Positions 1 to 6,593 of a stretch of 8,424 nt of DNA are shown here, one piece after another (position 1 is the stretch's first letter; each line of letters starts with the position of its first letter). The position numbers were made by a program, and so were the translations under genes. Location: NCBI GenBank assembly GCA_013696785.1, contig JACCXW010000065.1, forward strand, positions 1 to 8,424, given 5' to 3'. The notes beneath the pieces are model-generated. The model had not been told where the DNA came from, did no database searches, and saw only the letters and a program-made list of their open reading frames with translations. The DNA comes from Geodermatophilaceae bacterium (GTDB lineage Bacteria > Actinomycetota > Actinomycetes > Mycobacteriales > Geodermatophilaceae).

Positions 1-1208
1 GCGGTGGCCGCCGCGACGGCCCGGCCGACGATCCGGTACGACGTCCGGTAGTCCAGCTGGTGTGCCAGGGAGATGTCCTCGGCCAGATCCGCGGCCCCGA
101 TGAAGTTCGCCCGCGCTCCGGCTTCGAGGACATCGGCGTTGACCCGCAGGCTGCGTACGACGGCGGTTCCCAGCCGCACGAGCCGGCCGGCCAGTACGAG
201 TGCCCCGGCTACCTCGCCGTACGTGTAGAGCCAGTTGTCCGTTCGTGCCGATGGGGTCCGGGCGGTCGTGACGAGCCCGGCGAGGCGTCCTGACAGCGTG
301 CCGGCGCCGCCACGGATGACGGCGAGGGCATAGGGATTGCGCTTCTGTGGCATCAACACGCTGGCGCGGCACATCGCCGCGTCGAGCTCGACGTAGTCGA
401 AGGCAGGGCTGGCGAAGATCTCCAGGTCCTCAGCGAGCTGATCCACCGTGAGAACCGCCTGTACGCCGGCGAACACCGCGTCGATCGGCGCGTCCACGGA
501 CCACATCGCGTCGCGGGTGTTGGCGCCGTACTGCGCGAACCCGAGCAGTTCGGCCACGCGCCGTCGATCCAGCGGGATCCTGCTGCCGCCGGCGCCGCCG
601 GACCCACCGGGGCAGATGTCGGCAGTCGCGTGCGCCGCCTCGATCCGATCGAGGTGCCGCAACGCCTGTTCCCCGAACTGCCCCAGGTAGTGCCCGAACG
701 TCGAGGGCTGTGCAGGCTGCAGGTACGTGCTGTCGGGCCAGATCGCTCCCGCGTGTTCTTCGGTCCTGGCCGCGAGTGTCATGGCCATATCCGAGACGTC
801 GGCGTGCAGGTCGAGGAGCAGGCTGCGTAAAGCCATCCGAAACGCGATCCGACCGGCCTCCCGCCGGGTCCGCCCCAGGTGCAACCATCCCGTCACCGGG
901 CCGAGCGAGCGCTCCAGCTCACGCTCGCGAGAGTTGTACGCGTCGCCGTACACCGGGTCGTACGGGAAGTCGGCCGGGTCGCTGTCGAGGAGTTCGAGCA
1001 GCCGTAGCAGCAGCGGCCGGACGACAGCGGGGTCGACCGCACCGACCTCGGCCAGCGAGACCTGGTGGGCCAGATCGGCCAGGCCCAGCCCACGATGCAG
1101 CAACGGCGCATCCGCGGTTTCCAGCCGATAGCCGGCATCGACGAGTTCCGGCGCCGGCCCGTCGGTGATCCGGCCGTGCGTCCCGAGGTAGCCCTCGGGC
1201 GCCGTCAC
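1..1208 (-). CDS. Argininosuccinate-lyase-like aspartase/fumarase superfamily protein, C-terminus cut by window edge
   Basis: The minus frame is open from a GTG at 1208-1206 to the window edge: 402 residues with no stop. Argininosuccinate lyases have about 460 residues, so some 50-70 are probably missing. Superfamily landmarks appear in order: a WLHLGRTRRE segment (residues 108-117), TYLQPAQPSTFGHYL (161-175), a Gly-rich GGSGGAGG stretch ending in PLDR (201-214), and the signature loop ASVLMPQKRNP (282-292) with the catalytic Ser at 283. Several argininosuccinate-specific residues differ: the family's GRSRND reads GRTRRE, and the T-H-x-Q motif reads T-Y-L-Q, putting Tyr162 where the active-site His normally sits. 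It is therefore probably not an arginine-biosynthesis enzyme. It is the fifth gene of a coenzyme M-type operon and overlaps the upstream PLP gene (GTGA). By inference it performs one of the later steps of CoM synthesis. Membership of the superfamily is secure; the reaction is not. Confidence 0.85.
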   Translation of the reverse strand, partial: MTAPEGYLGTHGRITDGPAPELVDAGYRLETADAPLLHRGLGLADLAHQVSLAEVGAVDPAVVRPLLLRLLELLDSDPADFPYDPVYGDAYNSRERELERSLGPVTGWLHLGRTRREAGRIAFRMALRSLLLDLHADVSDMAMTLAARTEEHAGAIWPDSTYLQPAQPSTFGHYLGQFGEQALRHLDRIEAAHATADICPGGSGGAGGSRIPLDRRRVAELLGFAQYGANTRDAMWSVDAPIDAVFAGVQAVLTVDQLAEDLEIFASPAFDYVELDAAMCRASVLMPQKRNPYALAVIRGGAGTLSGRLAGLVTTARTPSARTDNWLYTYGEVAGALVLAGRLVRLGTAVVRSLRVNADVLEAGARANFIGAADLAEDISLAHQLDYRTSYRIVGRAVAAAT

Positions 1209-2209
1209 CGGGATGCTCCTGCAGATCGTGGCGCCGCCGAGAACAGGGTCGGAGCGCCACCGCTGACGAGGAAGATGACCGGACCGGCCAGCTGTTCCGA
1301 GCGACACGCGTCGATCAGGGCCGCCATGGCCTTGGCCCCGAAGACCGGATCGAGGAACACGCACTCGGTCCGGGCGACCAGGGCCGCTGCCCGATCACCT
1401 TCCGGAGAGGCGGCGCCGTACTCCGGTCCGATCCAGCCGCCGCGGATATCGACCGTGGGGTCTTCCACGGGCATCCCGATCAGTTCGCTCGCGGCAGTGG
1501 CGAGGTGGGCCACCTGCGCCGTGATCTCCGCTACCGGCCGGCTCACCGTGACCCCCACGACGTCGTACGACGTGCGCAGCAGCACCGCCGCGGCGACCAG
1601 ACCGGCGCAGGTGCCGCCCGATCCGGCGGCCAGCCACAGGGTGGTCGGCGCGTCCGGGATCGCCGCCAGTTGGACCGCCAGCTCGAGGCTTGCCCGCACG
1701 TACCCGAGCGCACCGACCGGGGTCGCGCCGCCGCGTGGGACGACGTACGGCCGCCGCCCCAGTCCGCGCAGTTGCGTTGCAAGCTCTTGCATACCACCGT
1801 CCACAGAGGACCGCTCGGGATCTCCGGTGAAGCGGATGCTGGTGCCGATCCCGCGGTGCAGCAACAGATTCCCGCGGTCCGGGACGGGATCGCCGTAGCA
1901 GACCACGAACGGTTCCAGCCCGCAGCGGGCTGCGGTGAGCGCAGCCAACATGGTCCAGTTCGACTGCGCTCCGGCTCCGGTCACGAGGCAGTCGCAGCCT
2001 TGGCTGATCGCGTCGGCGAGCAGATATTCCAGTGTCCGGACCTTGTTGCCACCCAAACCGATGCCGGTCAGATCATCCCGCTTGAACCAGATCGACACCC
2101 CCAGCTCCTCGGAGAGGCGGTGGGCCTGATGCAACGGGGTCGGCAGCGTCGCCAGTTCGACCCGGCCGATCCGCTCCAGTGCCGCCGGCAGCTCACTGGT
2201 GACGGTCAT
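1205..2209 (-). CDS. PLP-dependent enzyme, D-cysteine desulfhydrase/ACC deaminase family (XcbC-like)
   Basis: This is a 334-residue fold-type II PLP enzyme of normal length for D-cysteine desulfhydrase and ACC deaminase. Visible motifs are WFKRDDLTG (41-49), GLGGNKVRTLE (51-61) with Lys56 as the expected Schiff-base lysine, GAQSNW (80-85), the phosphate-binding loop AAGSGGT (194-200), and VSGGAP near the C-terminus (315-320). The residue after Gln-Ser-Asn is Trp85. As I recall, D-cysteine desulfhydrases have His and ACC deaminases Gln there, so the substrate may be neither D-cysteine nor ACC. The ATG start overlaps the stop of the upstream lyase (ATGA, 2209-2206), and its own stop overlaps the next start, so translation is probably coupled. 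A D-cysteine-desulfhydrase-like protein (XcbC1) belongs to the Xanthobacter CoM biosynthesis operon. By analogy this enzyme would handle a sulfonated intermediate, perhaps in the thiolation step; that role is inferred. Confidence 0.9.
   Translation of the reverse strand: MTVTSELPAALERIGRVELATLPTPLHQAHRLSEELGVSIWFKRDDLTGIGLGGNKVRTLEYLLADAISQGCDCLVTGAGAQSNWTMLAALTAARCGLEPFVVCYGDPVPDRGNLLLHRGIGTSIRFTGDPERSSVDGGMQELATQLRGLGRRPYVVPRGGATPVGALGYVRASLELAVQLAAIPDAPTTLWLAAGSGGTCAGLVAAAVLLRTSYDVVGVTVSRPVAEITAQVAHLATAASELIGMPVEDPTVDIRGGWIGPEYGAASPEGDRAAALVARTECVFLDPVFGAKAMAALIDACRSEQLAGPVIFLVSGGAPTLFSAAPRSAGASR
1216..1220 (-). promoter_or_regulatory. Ribosome binding site of the second lyase-like gene
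   Basis: AGGAG on the minus strand, 7 nt before the GTG at 1208 and inside the end of the PLP gene. It supports the GTGA-overlapping start. Confidence 0.65.
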
Positions 2210-3558
2210 CCCGCCCGGCCCAGCCCGGCCAGCACCCGGTCGACGAACTCACCGGCGGAACCGAGTGCACCGTGGACGTCCAACAACGACCGGAGTTCCT
2301 CGTCGGCGATCACGTCGAGCCGATGGTCGGCGCGCAGCGCGGTGAGGAAGTCCTGTCCGGCGTCGATGCCGGCCATCGACGCCTGGTAGACCACGTCGTG
2401 CGCGGTGTGTTTCCCGAGCCGGTCCGACAGCGCCCGCAGCACCGGTTCCGACATCAGGTAACCCTGGTGCGAGTCGAGGTTCTGACGCATCCGTTCGGTG
2501 TCGACCTCGAGCCCTTCGAACATACTCACGCCCAGCGCACAGCTCGCGGCGAAAGCCAGGCAGGCCTCGGGAACCAGCAGCCACTCCGTCTTCCAGGCCC
2601 GGCCGTCACGTTCGTGCTCGGACACCATGCCTTCCAGGGCGAGCCCGGCCTGCGCTCTGACCACGCGGGACAGCGTGACCAGCTGTTCGGAGTTCTCCGG
2701 GTTGCGCTTGTGCGGCATGGTGATCGAGCCGACGGTGCCCGGGCGGAAGGCTTCGCGGACCTCGCCGATCTCCGGGCGCTGCAGCTGGAAGATCTCGTTG
2801 CCGACCTTGGCGACCGTCGCGGATGTGGCGGCCAGCAGGCCGACGAACTCAGCGACCCGGTCGCGGGCGGTCAGCCAGCAGATCTCCGGCGCGCCCAACC
2901 CGAGCCGGCCGGCGAATGCCGTCAGCAGATCGACAGCCTGTTCGCCCCAGAAGCTCATGGTGCCAAGGGCCCCACCGAGTTGCGCGACTTCCCACCGCGG
3001 CCGGCCCTGGGCCAGCCGGTCGAGGTGTCGGTCCAGCTCCGCCGCCCACACCGCGGCCTTGAAACCGAACGTGATCGGCAGCCCGGGTTGCCCATGGGTG
3101 CGCCCGCACATCGGCGTGTCCCGGTGTCGCCGGGCCAGATCGGCGGCCAGGTCTCGCATCGCCGTCACGTCGCGGGCCATGATGTCGCCGATCTCACGGA
3201 ACATCAGCGCGGCCCACGAGTCGGTGAGGTCCTGAACGGTGGCGCCGTAGTAGACCCATTCCCGGGCGTCTTCCGGGAGGCTGCCGCGCAGCGCCCGGAT
3301 CAGCCCCATCGTGGAGTGTCCACTGGCGCGGGTCTCCGCCGCGACGAGGTCGATGTCGATGCGTTCGACCTGCGCATGTTCCCGGATCACCGCCGCCGCG
3401 TCCTCGGGCACGAGGCCGAGGTCGGCCTGCGCCTCAGCAAGCGTGGCCAGGATGTGCAGCCAGCACCGCACCTTGCCCTCGTCGTCGAACAGCGCCCGTG
3501 ACTCAGCCGTTGACCACAGGTGCCCGAACAGTCGGGAGTCCGCCGGATGCGCGCTCAC
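2206..3558 (-). CDS. Aspartase/fumarase superfamily lyase (XcbB-like), candidate phosphosulfolactate phosphate-lyase
   Basis: The product has 450 residues, full length for adenylosuccinate lyase or carboxymuconate cycloisomerase-type members. Landmarks are YYGATVQDLTDS (103-114), GRTHGQPGLPITFG (152-165) retaining the active-site Thr-His pair (154-155), and the signature loop GSITMPHKRNP (277-287) with catalytic Ser278, which abstracts a proton in this superfamily. The active site thus looks intact. The GTG start is chosen because a strong purine tract (AGGGGGG, 3570-3564) lies 5 nt upstream; the gap to the preceding gene is 27 bp. Purine biosynthesis or beta-ketoadipate roles are possible by homology alone, but the position between comA and a D-cysteine-desulfhydrase-like gene matches bacterial CoM operons. 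There a homologue, XcbB1, is reported to eliminate phosphate from phosphosulfolactate, giving sulfoacrylate. The superfamily call is firm; the substrate comes from context. Confidence 0.92.
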   Translation of the reverse strand: MSAHPADSRLFGHLWSTAESRALFDDEGKVRCWLHILATLAEAQADLGLVPEDAAAVIREHAQVERIDIDLVAAETRASGHSTMGLIRALRGSLPEDAREWVYYGATVQDLTDSWAALMFREIGDIMARDVTAMRDLAADLARRHRDTPMCGRTHGQPGLPITFGFKAAVWAAELDRHLDRLAQGRPRWEVAQLGGALGTMSFWGEQAVDLLTAFAGRLGLGAPEICWLTARDRVAEFVGLLAATSATVAKVGNEIFQLQRPEIGEVREAFRPGTVGSITMPHKRNPENSEQLVTLSRVVRAQAGLALEGMVSEHERDGRAWKTEWLLVPEACLAFAASCALGVSMFEGLEVDTERMRQNLDSHQGYLMSEPVLRALSDRLGKHTAHDVVYQASMAGIDAGQDFLTALRADHRLDVIADEELRSLLDVHGALGSAGEFVDRVLAGLGRAG

Positions 3559-3563
3559 CTCCG

Positions 3564-3570
3564 CCCCCCT
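3564..3570 (-). promoter_or_regulatory. Ribosome binding site of the first lyase gene
   Basis: AGGGGGG on the minus strand, 5 nt before the GTG at 3558, inside the only intergenic gap (27 bp) of the five-gene operon. This gene is therefore the one that can re-initiate translation independently. Confidence 0.6.
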
Positions 3571-3585
3571 CTCGCCGGGAGTGTC

Positions 3586-4536
3586 TCAGGTGGCGGCCGG
3601 CGCGAGAGCGGCGGTGGGCGCCGGTACCACGTCGGTCAGCGCAGGTTGCGGCAGGCCGCACATTGCCCGCAGCGCCGCACGTACCTCGTCCAGGTTCGAG
3701 CCCCACGGTACGACGGCGGCCCGTTCGGTCACGGCTATCCCGCGCTCCAGCAGGCAGCACTTGGCAAGGACGGGCTCGCCGTCGGCCCGGTCCATCCGGG
3801 CGCGGGGGCACAGCTCGACCCGGGCCGGATCCTCGCCGTAGAAGTGCTGGTGGAACTGCCGGGACCGGTCGCACCCGATCAGCAGCCAGTCGGCCTGCGT
3901 CCTGGGTCTGGTGTCGAGGAAGCTGACTTCGCCCGGCAGGTCGACACCGCTGCCGCGGCACGGCAGCAGGTAGTGCGCCGCCGGGTGCTCGCCGGCCAGT
4001 TCGCGGATGTCCACCGCGTCGAGCACGAGCTCGACAGGCGGCAGGTCCTCGTCGAAGGCCACCACCTGCTCGGCCATCGCGAACAGCTTGGGCGGCAGCG
4101 GCGGGATCACCTCGGTCACGTGGATCCGGATCGGCGCCGGCCGCCAGATGAAGTTCACGTGCTCGTAGCGGCCCTGGACGATGTACGCCGACGCATCCGC
4201 CGGGCCGTGCGCCAACGCCGTACGTGCCAGGGCGCTGGCGTTGCCTACGTCGGTCTCCGGGTCGTTGATCCAGACGGCCGCTGACGGTCCGGCCAGGACC
4301 CGGACCTCCGTAACGGGGGTGAACAACGGTTCACGGTCCGCCGCGTGTACGGCGACCAAGGCCGTCTGCGAACCGTGTCGCAGCGCCAGGAAATCGGTCC
4401 TGCGGTATACCTCCCGGCCCAGCAGCAGCGTCCGGATGGCTTCATCGGTGAGCGGGATGTCCACGTCCTGCACGGACAGCCCGCGGTAGGGCCGGGTGAC
4501 CGTGTTGGGTGCCGGTTCGTGCAGGACGCCGGTCAC
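3586..4536 (-). CDS. Unrecognised cysteine-rich protein encoded in the CoM biosynthesis operon
   Basis: I do not recognise this 316-residue protein. The frame is open upstream to 4848, but that part lies wholly inside comA. I place the start at the GTG 4536-4534, which overlaps the comA stop (GTGA); internal GTG codons at residues 22 and 25 are weaker alternatives. No signal peptide or membrane segment is evident, so it is probably cytoplasmic. The middle carries RYEHVNFIW (123-131) followed by IRIHVTEVIPPLPPKL (136-151), which looks like a conserved, possibly metal- or substrate-binding core with two His and two Glu. The C-terminal third has six cysteines (193, 222, 243, 260, 261, 293) and an HQHF stretch (229-232). 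Such a set could hold zinc or an iron-sulfur cluster, or support thiol chemistry, but no standard cluster motif is seen. Coupling to comA argues for a role in CoM synthesis, possibly the decarboxylation, thiolation or reduction step. Confidence 0.85.
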   Translation of the reverse strand: MTGVLHEPAPNTVTRPYRGLSVQDVDIPLTDEAIRTLLLGREVYRRTDFLALRHGSQTALVAVHAADREPLFTPVTEVRVLAGPSAAVWINDPETDVGNASALARTALAHGPADASAYIVQGRYEHVNFIWRPAPIRIHVTEVIPPLPPKLFAMAEQVVAFDEDLPPVELVLDAVDIRELAGEHPAAHYLLPCRGSGVDLPGEVSFLDTRPRTQADWLLIGCDRSRQFHQHFYGEDPARVELCPRARMDRADGEPVLAKCCLLERGIAVTERAAVVPWGSNLDEVRAALRAMCGLPQPALTDVVPAPTAALAPAAT

Positions 4537-5300
4537 CAGGGCGATCCGGGCATGGCGGTGTCCGCGCGAAGACCCAGCCGCAGCGTCTCGAGCGGCAGCA
4601 CGGACGACGGCTCGATGTTGCCCAGGTTCACCTCGTGTCCGAGGGTCTCGATGAACCAGGTCTGCTGTGCCTTGACCGGCGCCTCGAAGATGATCCGTTC
4701 CTGCGGTACCACCGCCAAGATGCCGGTGACGATCTCCTCGTGTACCGCCTGATCGGAGCTGTAGAGGCCGACGGTTCCGCTTTCCCGGCCCTCGGCCACG
4801 ACAAATTGCGCGCCCGCGTCGAGGTCCCTGGTCATCTCCTCGGCCCACTCCTCCGGCGTCGTCGGGTGGTTACCGTCCTTGGATCCGGTCTCGGCGAGTA
4901 CGACGAAGTCGGCGGACAGCTCCTTGATGAGCCCCAGCTTGCGGTCATCACTCAATGCTTGCAAGCCGTTGGAGACCTCGACGTGGGTGACTCCGATCGA
5001 CAGCGCCCAGTCCCGGAACGGACCCACCTGGTCTTGTTGGGCGACGATCTCGGTCAGCGTTCCGCCAAGGCACACCGGTACACCGGCGCGGGCGTACGCG
5101 ACGATCCGGCGCGGCAGCAACGGGTCGACGTAGCCGATTCCCCAACCGACCTTGACGATGTCGATCAGGTGCCCGACTTGCTCGAGCAGCCCCTCCGTCG
5201 CTGCCAACGGCAGTCCCTTGTCGAGGACGTGCGTGATGCCGCGGACGCGGGGCTTGGACATGCGGGCGGGCAGATCCAGGAACGTCGGACCTTCCGTCAC
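4533..5300 (-). CDS. comA: Phosphosulfolactate synthase (ComA/XcbA)
   Basis: It catalyses the first step of coenzyme M synthesis, adding sulfite to phosphoenolpyruvate to give (2R)-phospho-3-sulfolactate in the cytoplasm. The 255-residue product has the family's usual length and nearly every ComA hallmark in order: THVLDKGLPL, DIVKVGWG, GGTLTE, HVEVSNG, LAETGSKDG, DLDAGAQFVVAEGRESGTVG, FEAPVKAQQTWFIETLG, VNLGNI, and a final LETLRLGLRADT. The frame extends upstream to 5345, but the GTG at 5300-5298 is preferred because GGGAGG (5312-5307) lies exactly 6 nt upstream and the product then starts near the family's N-terminus. It opens a compact operon and overlaps the next gene by GTGA. ComA is best known from methanogenic archaea. 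In bacteria it occurs mainly with alkene/epoxide metabolism or other CoM users, which the MetE-like neighbour supports. Confidence 0.97.
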   Translation of the reverse strand: MTEGPTFLDLPARMSKPRVRGITHVLDKGLPLAATEGLLEQVGHLIDIVKVGWGIGYVDPLLPRRIVAYARAGVPVCLGGTLTEIVAQQDQVGPFRDWALSIGVTHVEVSNGLQALSDDRKLGLIKELSADFVVLAETGSKDGNHPTTPEEWAEEMTRDLDAGAQFVVAEGRESGTVGLYSSDQAVHEEIVTGILAVVPQERIIFEAPVKAQQTWFIETLGHEVNLGNIEPSSVLPLETLRLGLRADTAMPGSPW

Positions 5301-5306
5301 ACTCAG

Positions 5307-5312
5307 CCTCCC
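5307..5312 (-). promoter_or_regulatory. Ribosome binding site that fixes the comA start
   Basis: GGGAGG on the minus strand, 6 nt before the GTG at 5300. This match decides for the GTG start over the longer open frame beginning at 5345. Confidence 0.75.
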
Positions 5313-5390
5313 GCCGGGTCTGCCCGACCGTATGCGGCAGCGCACCGGCCTGCCTTGTCCTCCGGGGCCAAGGATCGCCCGAAACCTTGC

Positions 5391-5410
5391 CCCCAGTGGC
5401 CCCCAGTGGC
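5391..5410. repeat. Tandem duplication of a decamer
   Basis: CCCCAGTGGC occurs twice back to back (5391-5400 and 5401-5410), in the non-coding stretch between the hairpin and comA. A G/C-rich imperfect hairpin (GGGGCCAAGG at 5364-5373 against CCTTGCCCCC at 5385-5394, with one bulged base) overlaps its edge. It could be leader structure or a simple slippage product; no function can be assigned. Confidence 0.6.
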
Positions 5411-5428
5411 CCCGAGGGCCCGGACGGC

Positions 5429-5470
5429 CCCGGCACGACGCCGCTGACTAGGAGACAGCGTCGTGCCGGG
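5429..5470 (-). terminator. GC-rich 13-bp perfect hairpin after the MetE-like gene
   Basis: Arms 5429-5441 and 5458-5470 are perfect reverse complements (CCCGGCACGACGC and its partner) around a 16-nt loop. The hairpin begins 6 nt after the stop of the MetE-like gene and lies 128 bp before the comA start. No T-run follows on the minus strand, as is common for intrinsic terminators in high-GC actinobacteria. It could end or reduce transcription between the transferase gene and the CoM operon, or protect the 3' end of the upstream transcript. Confidence 0.65.
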
Positions 5471-5476
5471 AGCTTG

Positions 5477-6580
5477 TCAGCCGCCCAGTTCGGCCCGGAC
5501 GATGTCCCGGCCCGCGACGAGCGCCTTGAGCTTGGCGGCGCCGATCATCCGCGGCAGGTTCGGCAGACCGCAGTCGGTGGTCAGGCCGAGTCGCTCGGCG
5601 GGTACGACCTTCAGGACCTCGCGGATGCGGTCGGCGACTTCGGCCGCGCTTTCGGTGATCGTCGTCTTGACGTCGATGACACCAGCGACGAAGTCCTTCT
5701 CCCAGTTGTTGTCGCGCAATGGCGTCAGGTCGTCGACGCCGGTCCGGCCCACCTCGTAGTTCAACGCGTCGATGTTCGCGTCGAGGACGTGCGGGAAGAT
5801 CGCGTGCGCCCGTTCCGGGGCGGCTGCGTCCTGCGCGCGGCTGGCGAAGTCATACGCGCCGAACTCGGTCTTCGTCTCGTCCGGGAAGTACGCCGGCGTG
5901 CCGGAGTAGTTGCCCCAGCAGGTGTGCACCCAGAACTGGCAGTTGACGCCCTCGACCGAGGCGTTGACGGCCTCGATCTCCCAGTCGCCCATGCCGTAGG
6001 GCCAGACGAATTCGTCCAGCTGGATGATCTCGCAGCCGTTGTCGGCCAGCTCCTTGAAGTCCTCGTTGAACGCCTTGGCCAGCGCCATCGCCAGCTCCTT
6101 GGTGTCCTTGTAGTACAGGTTCTGCGTCGCGGCCGCGATGACGCCGAGGCCGGTGTAGGAGATCTTCACCGGCTTCTTGGTGGCCTTGCGGACGGCCCGC
6201 AGGTGGGCCAGGTGGAACGGGTGCTCCCGGTTGATCTCACCGACGCAGGTGGGGGAGTAGAGCGTGGAGTAGATCGGCAGGCCAACCGGCGGCCCGGACA
6301 GCCGCCAGCCCGACATCCGCTCGGAGTAGTAGTAGAGGATCGTGCCGTACGGCGAATCCCCGCCGTACACCTTGCCGTCGGCGATCACGTCGAAACCGGC
6401 CGCCTCCTGGTCGTGCACGATCGCGCCGACCGCGTCCTCGAACGCCTCCCGGCTGATCGCGTCGAAGATGAACTCGCCCTTGGGGACGGTGGCGAACGCC
6501 TGCCCGTCGTACCAGCGTGGGTTCGGGTAGTTGCCCACCATGGTCGTGGGCAGCAGGATGTCCTGATTGCCGATGCGCAT
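5477..6580 (-). CDS. MetE-superfamily zinc protein, probable epoxyalkane:coenzyme M transferase (XecA/EtnE-like)
   Basis: This 367-residue protein equals only the C-terminal catalytic half of cobalamin-independent methionine synthase, with no duplicated N-terminal half. It starts with the barrel motif PTTMVGNYPNPRWY (11-24) and carries EIIQLDE (184-190), like the IQxDEP element of MetE. The zinc site is complete: His219 and Cys221 in HTCWGN, probably Glu276 in NYEVGR, and Cys337 in TTDCGLP. Such a His-x-Cys...Cys site activates a thiol for alkyl transfer. Epoxyalkane:CoM transferase, which opens epoxides with the thiol of coenzyme M, is a single-domain member of this family and is encoded with CoM biosynthesis genes in alkene-oxidising bacteria. 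The comA operon immediately downstream makes that the best call. A single-domain methionine synthase or another thiol alkyltransferase cannot be excluded from sequence alone. The ATG has AAGGGAG 6 nt upstream, and a hairpin follows the stop. Confidence 0.85.
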   Translation of the reverse strand: MRIGNQDILLPTTMVGNYPNPRWYDGQAFATVPKGEFIFDAISREAFEDAVGAIVHDQEAAGFDVIADGKVYGGDSPYGTILYYYSERMSGWRLSGPPVGLPIYSTLYSPTCVGEINREHPFHLAHLRAVRKATKKPVKISYTGLGVIAAATQNLYYKDTKELAMALAKAFNEDFKELADNGCEIIQLDEFVWPYGMGDWEIEAVNASVEGVNCQFWVHTCWGNYSGTPAYFPDETKTEFGAYDFASRAQDAAAPERAHAIFPHVLDANIDALNYEVGRTGVDDLTPLRDNNWEKDFVAGVIDVKTTITESAAEVADRIREVLKVVPAERLGLTTDCGLPNLPRMIGAAKLKALVAGRDIVRAELGG

Positions 6581-6586
6581 GTGCGA

Positions 6587-6593
6587 CTCCCTT
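6587..6593 (-). promoter_or_regulatory. Ribosome binding site of the MetE-like gene
   Basis: AAGGGAG on the minus strand, 6 nt before the ATG at 6580. It is a strong Shine-Dalgarno match and supports the chosen start and independent translation. Confidence 0.75.

Larger units (their letters stand above)
5301..5476 (-). other. Intergenic region between the MetE-like gene and comA
   Basis: This 176-bp stretch holds the 13-bp hairpin (5429-5470), the tandem decamer (5391-5410), an imperfect second hairpin (about 5364-5394) and the comA ribosome binding site. I see no convincing -35/-10 pair for comA. The operon may be read through from upstream or use a promoter I cannot recognise. Confidence 0.6.

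Noticed and set aside
1..1208. True argininosuccinate lyase (arginine biosynthesis)
   Set aside because: GRSRND and the T-H-x-Q His are not conserved, and the operon contains no arginine genes.
1065..2389. Overlapping plus-strand open frames of 277 and 294 codons
   Set aside because: They are antisense to the PLP enzyme, which has the complete catalytic motif set; compositional artefacts.
2272..3501. 409-codon open frame on the plus strand
   Set aside because: It is antisense to the first lyase, which has full family motifs. Its product is Arg/Gly/His-rich and unrecognisable, typical of shadow frames in high-GC DNA.
4537..4848. N-terminal extension of the unknown gene to 4848
   Set aside because: It lies entirely within conserved comA sequence, and its translation is low-complexity Arg/Gly; the GTG at 4536 fits coupling.
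5301..5345. Longer comA start at 5345
   Set aside because: The extra 15 residues match nothing in the family, and GGGAGG stands at ideal spacing before the GTG at 5300.
5477..6580. Complete cobalamin-independent methionine synthase
   Set aside because: It has only one of the two MetE halves, and the context is CoM synthesis; a single-domain methionine synthase is kept only as an alternative.
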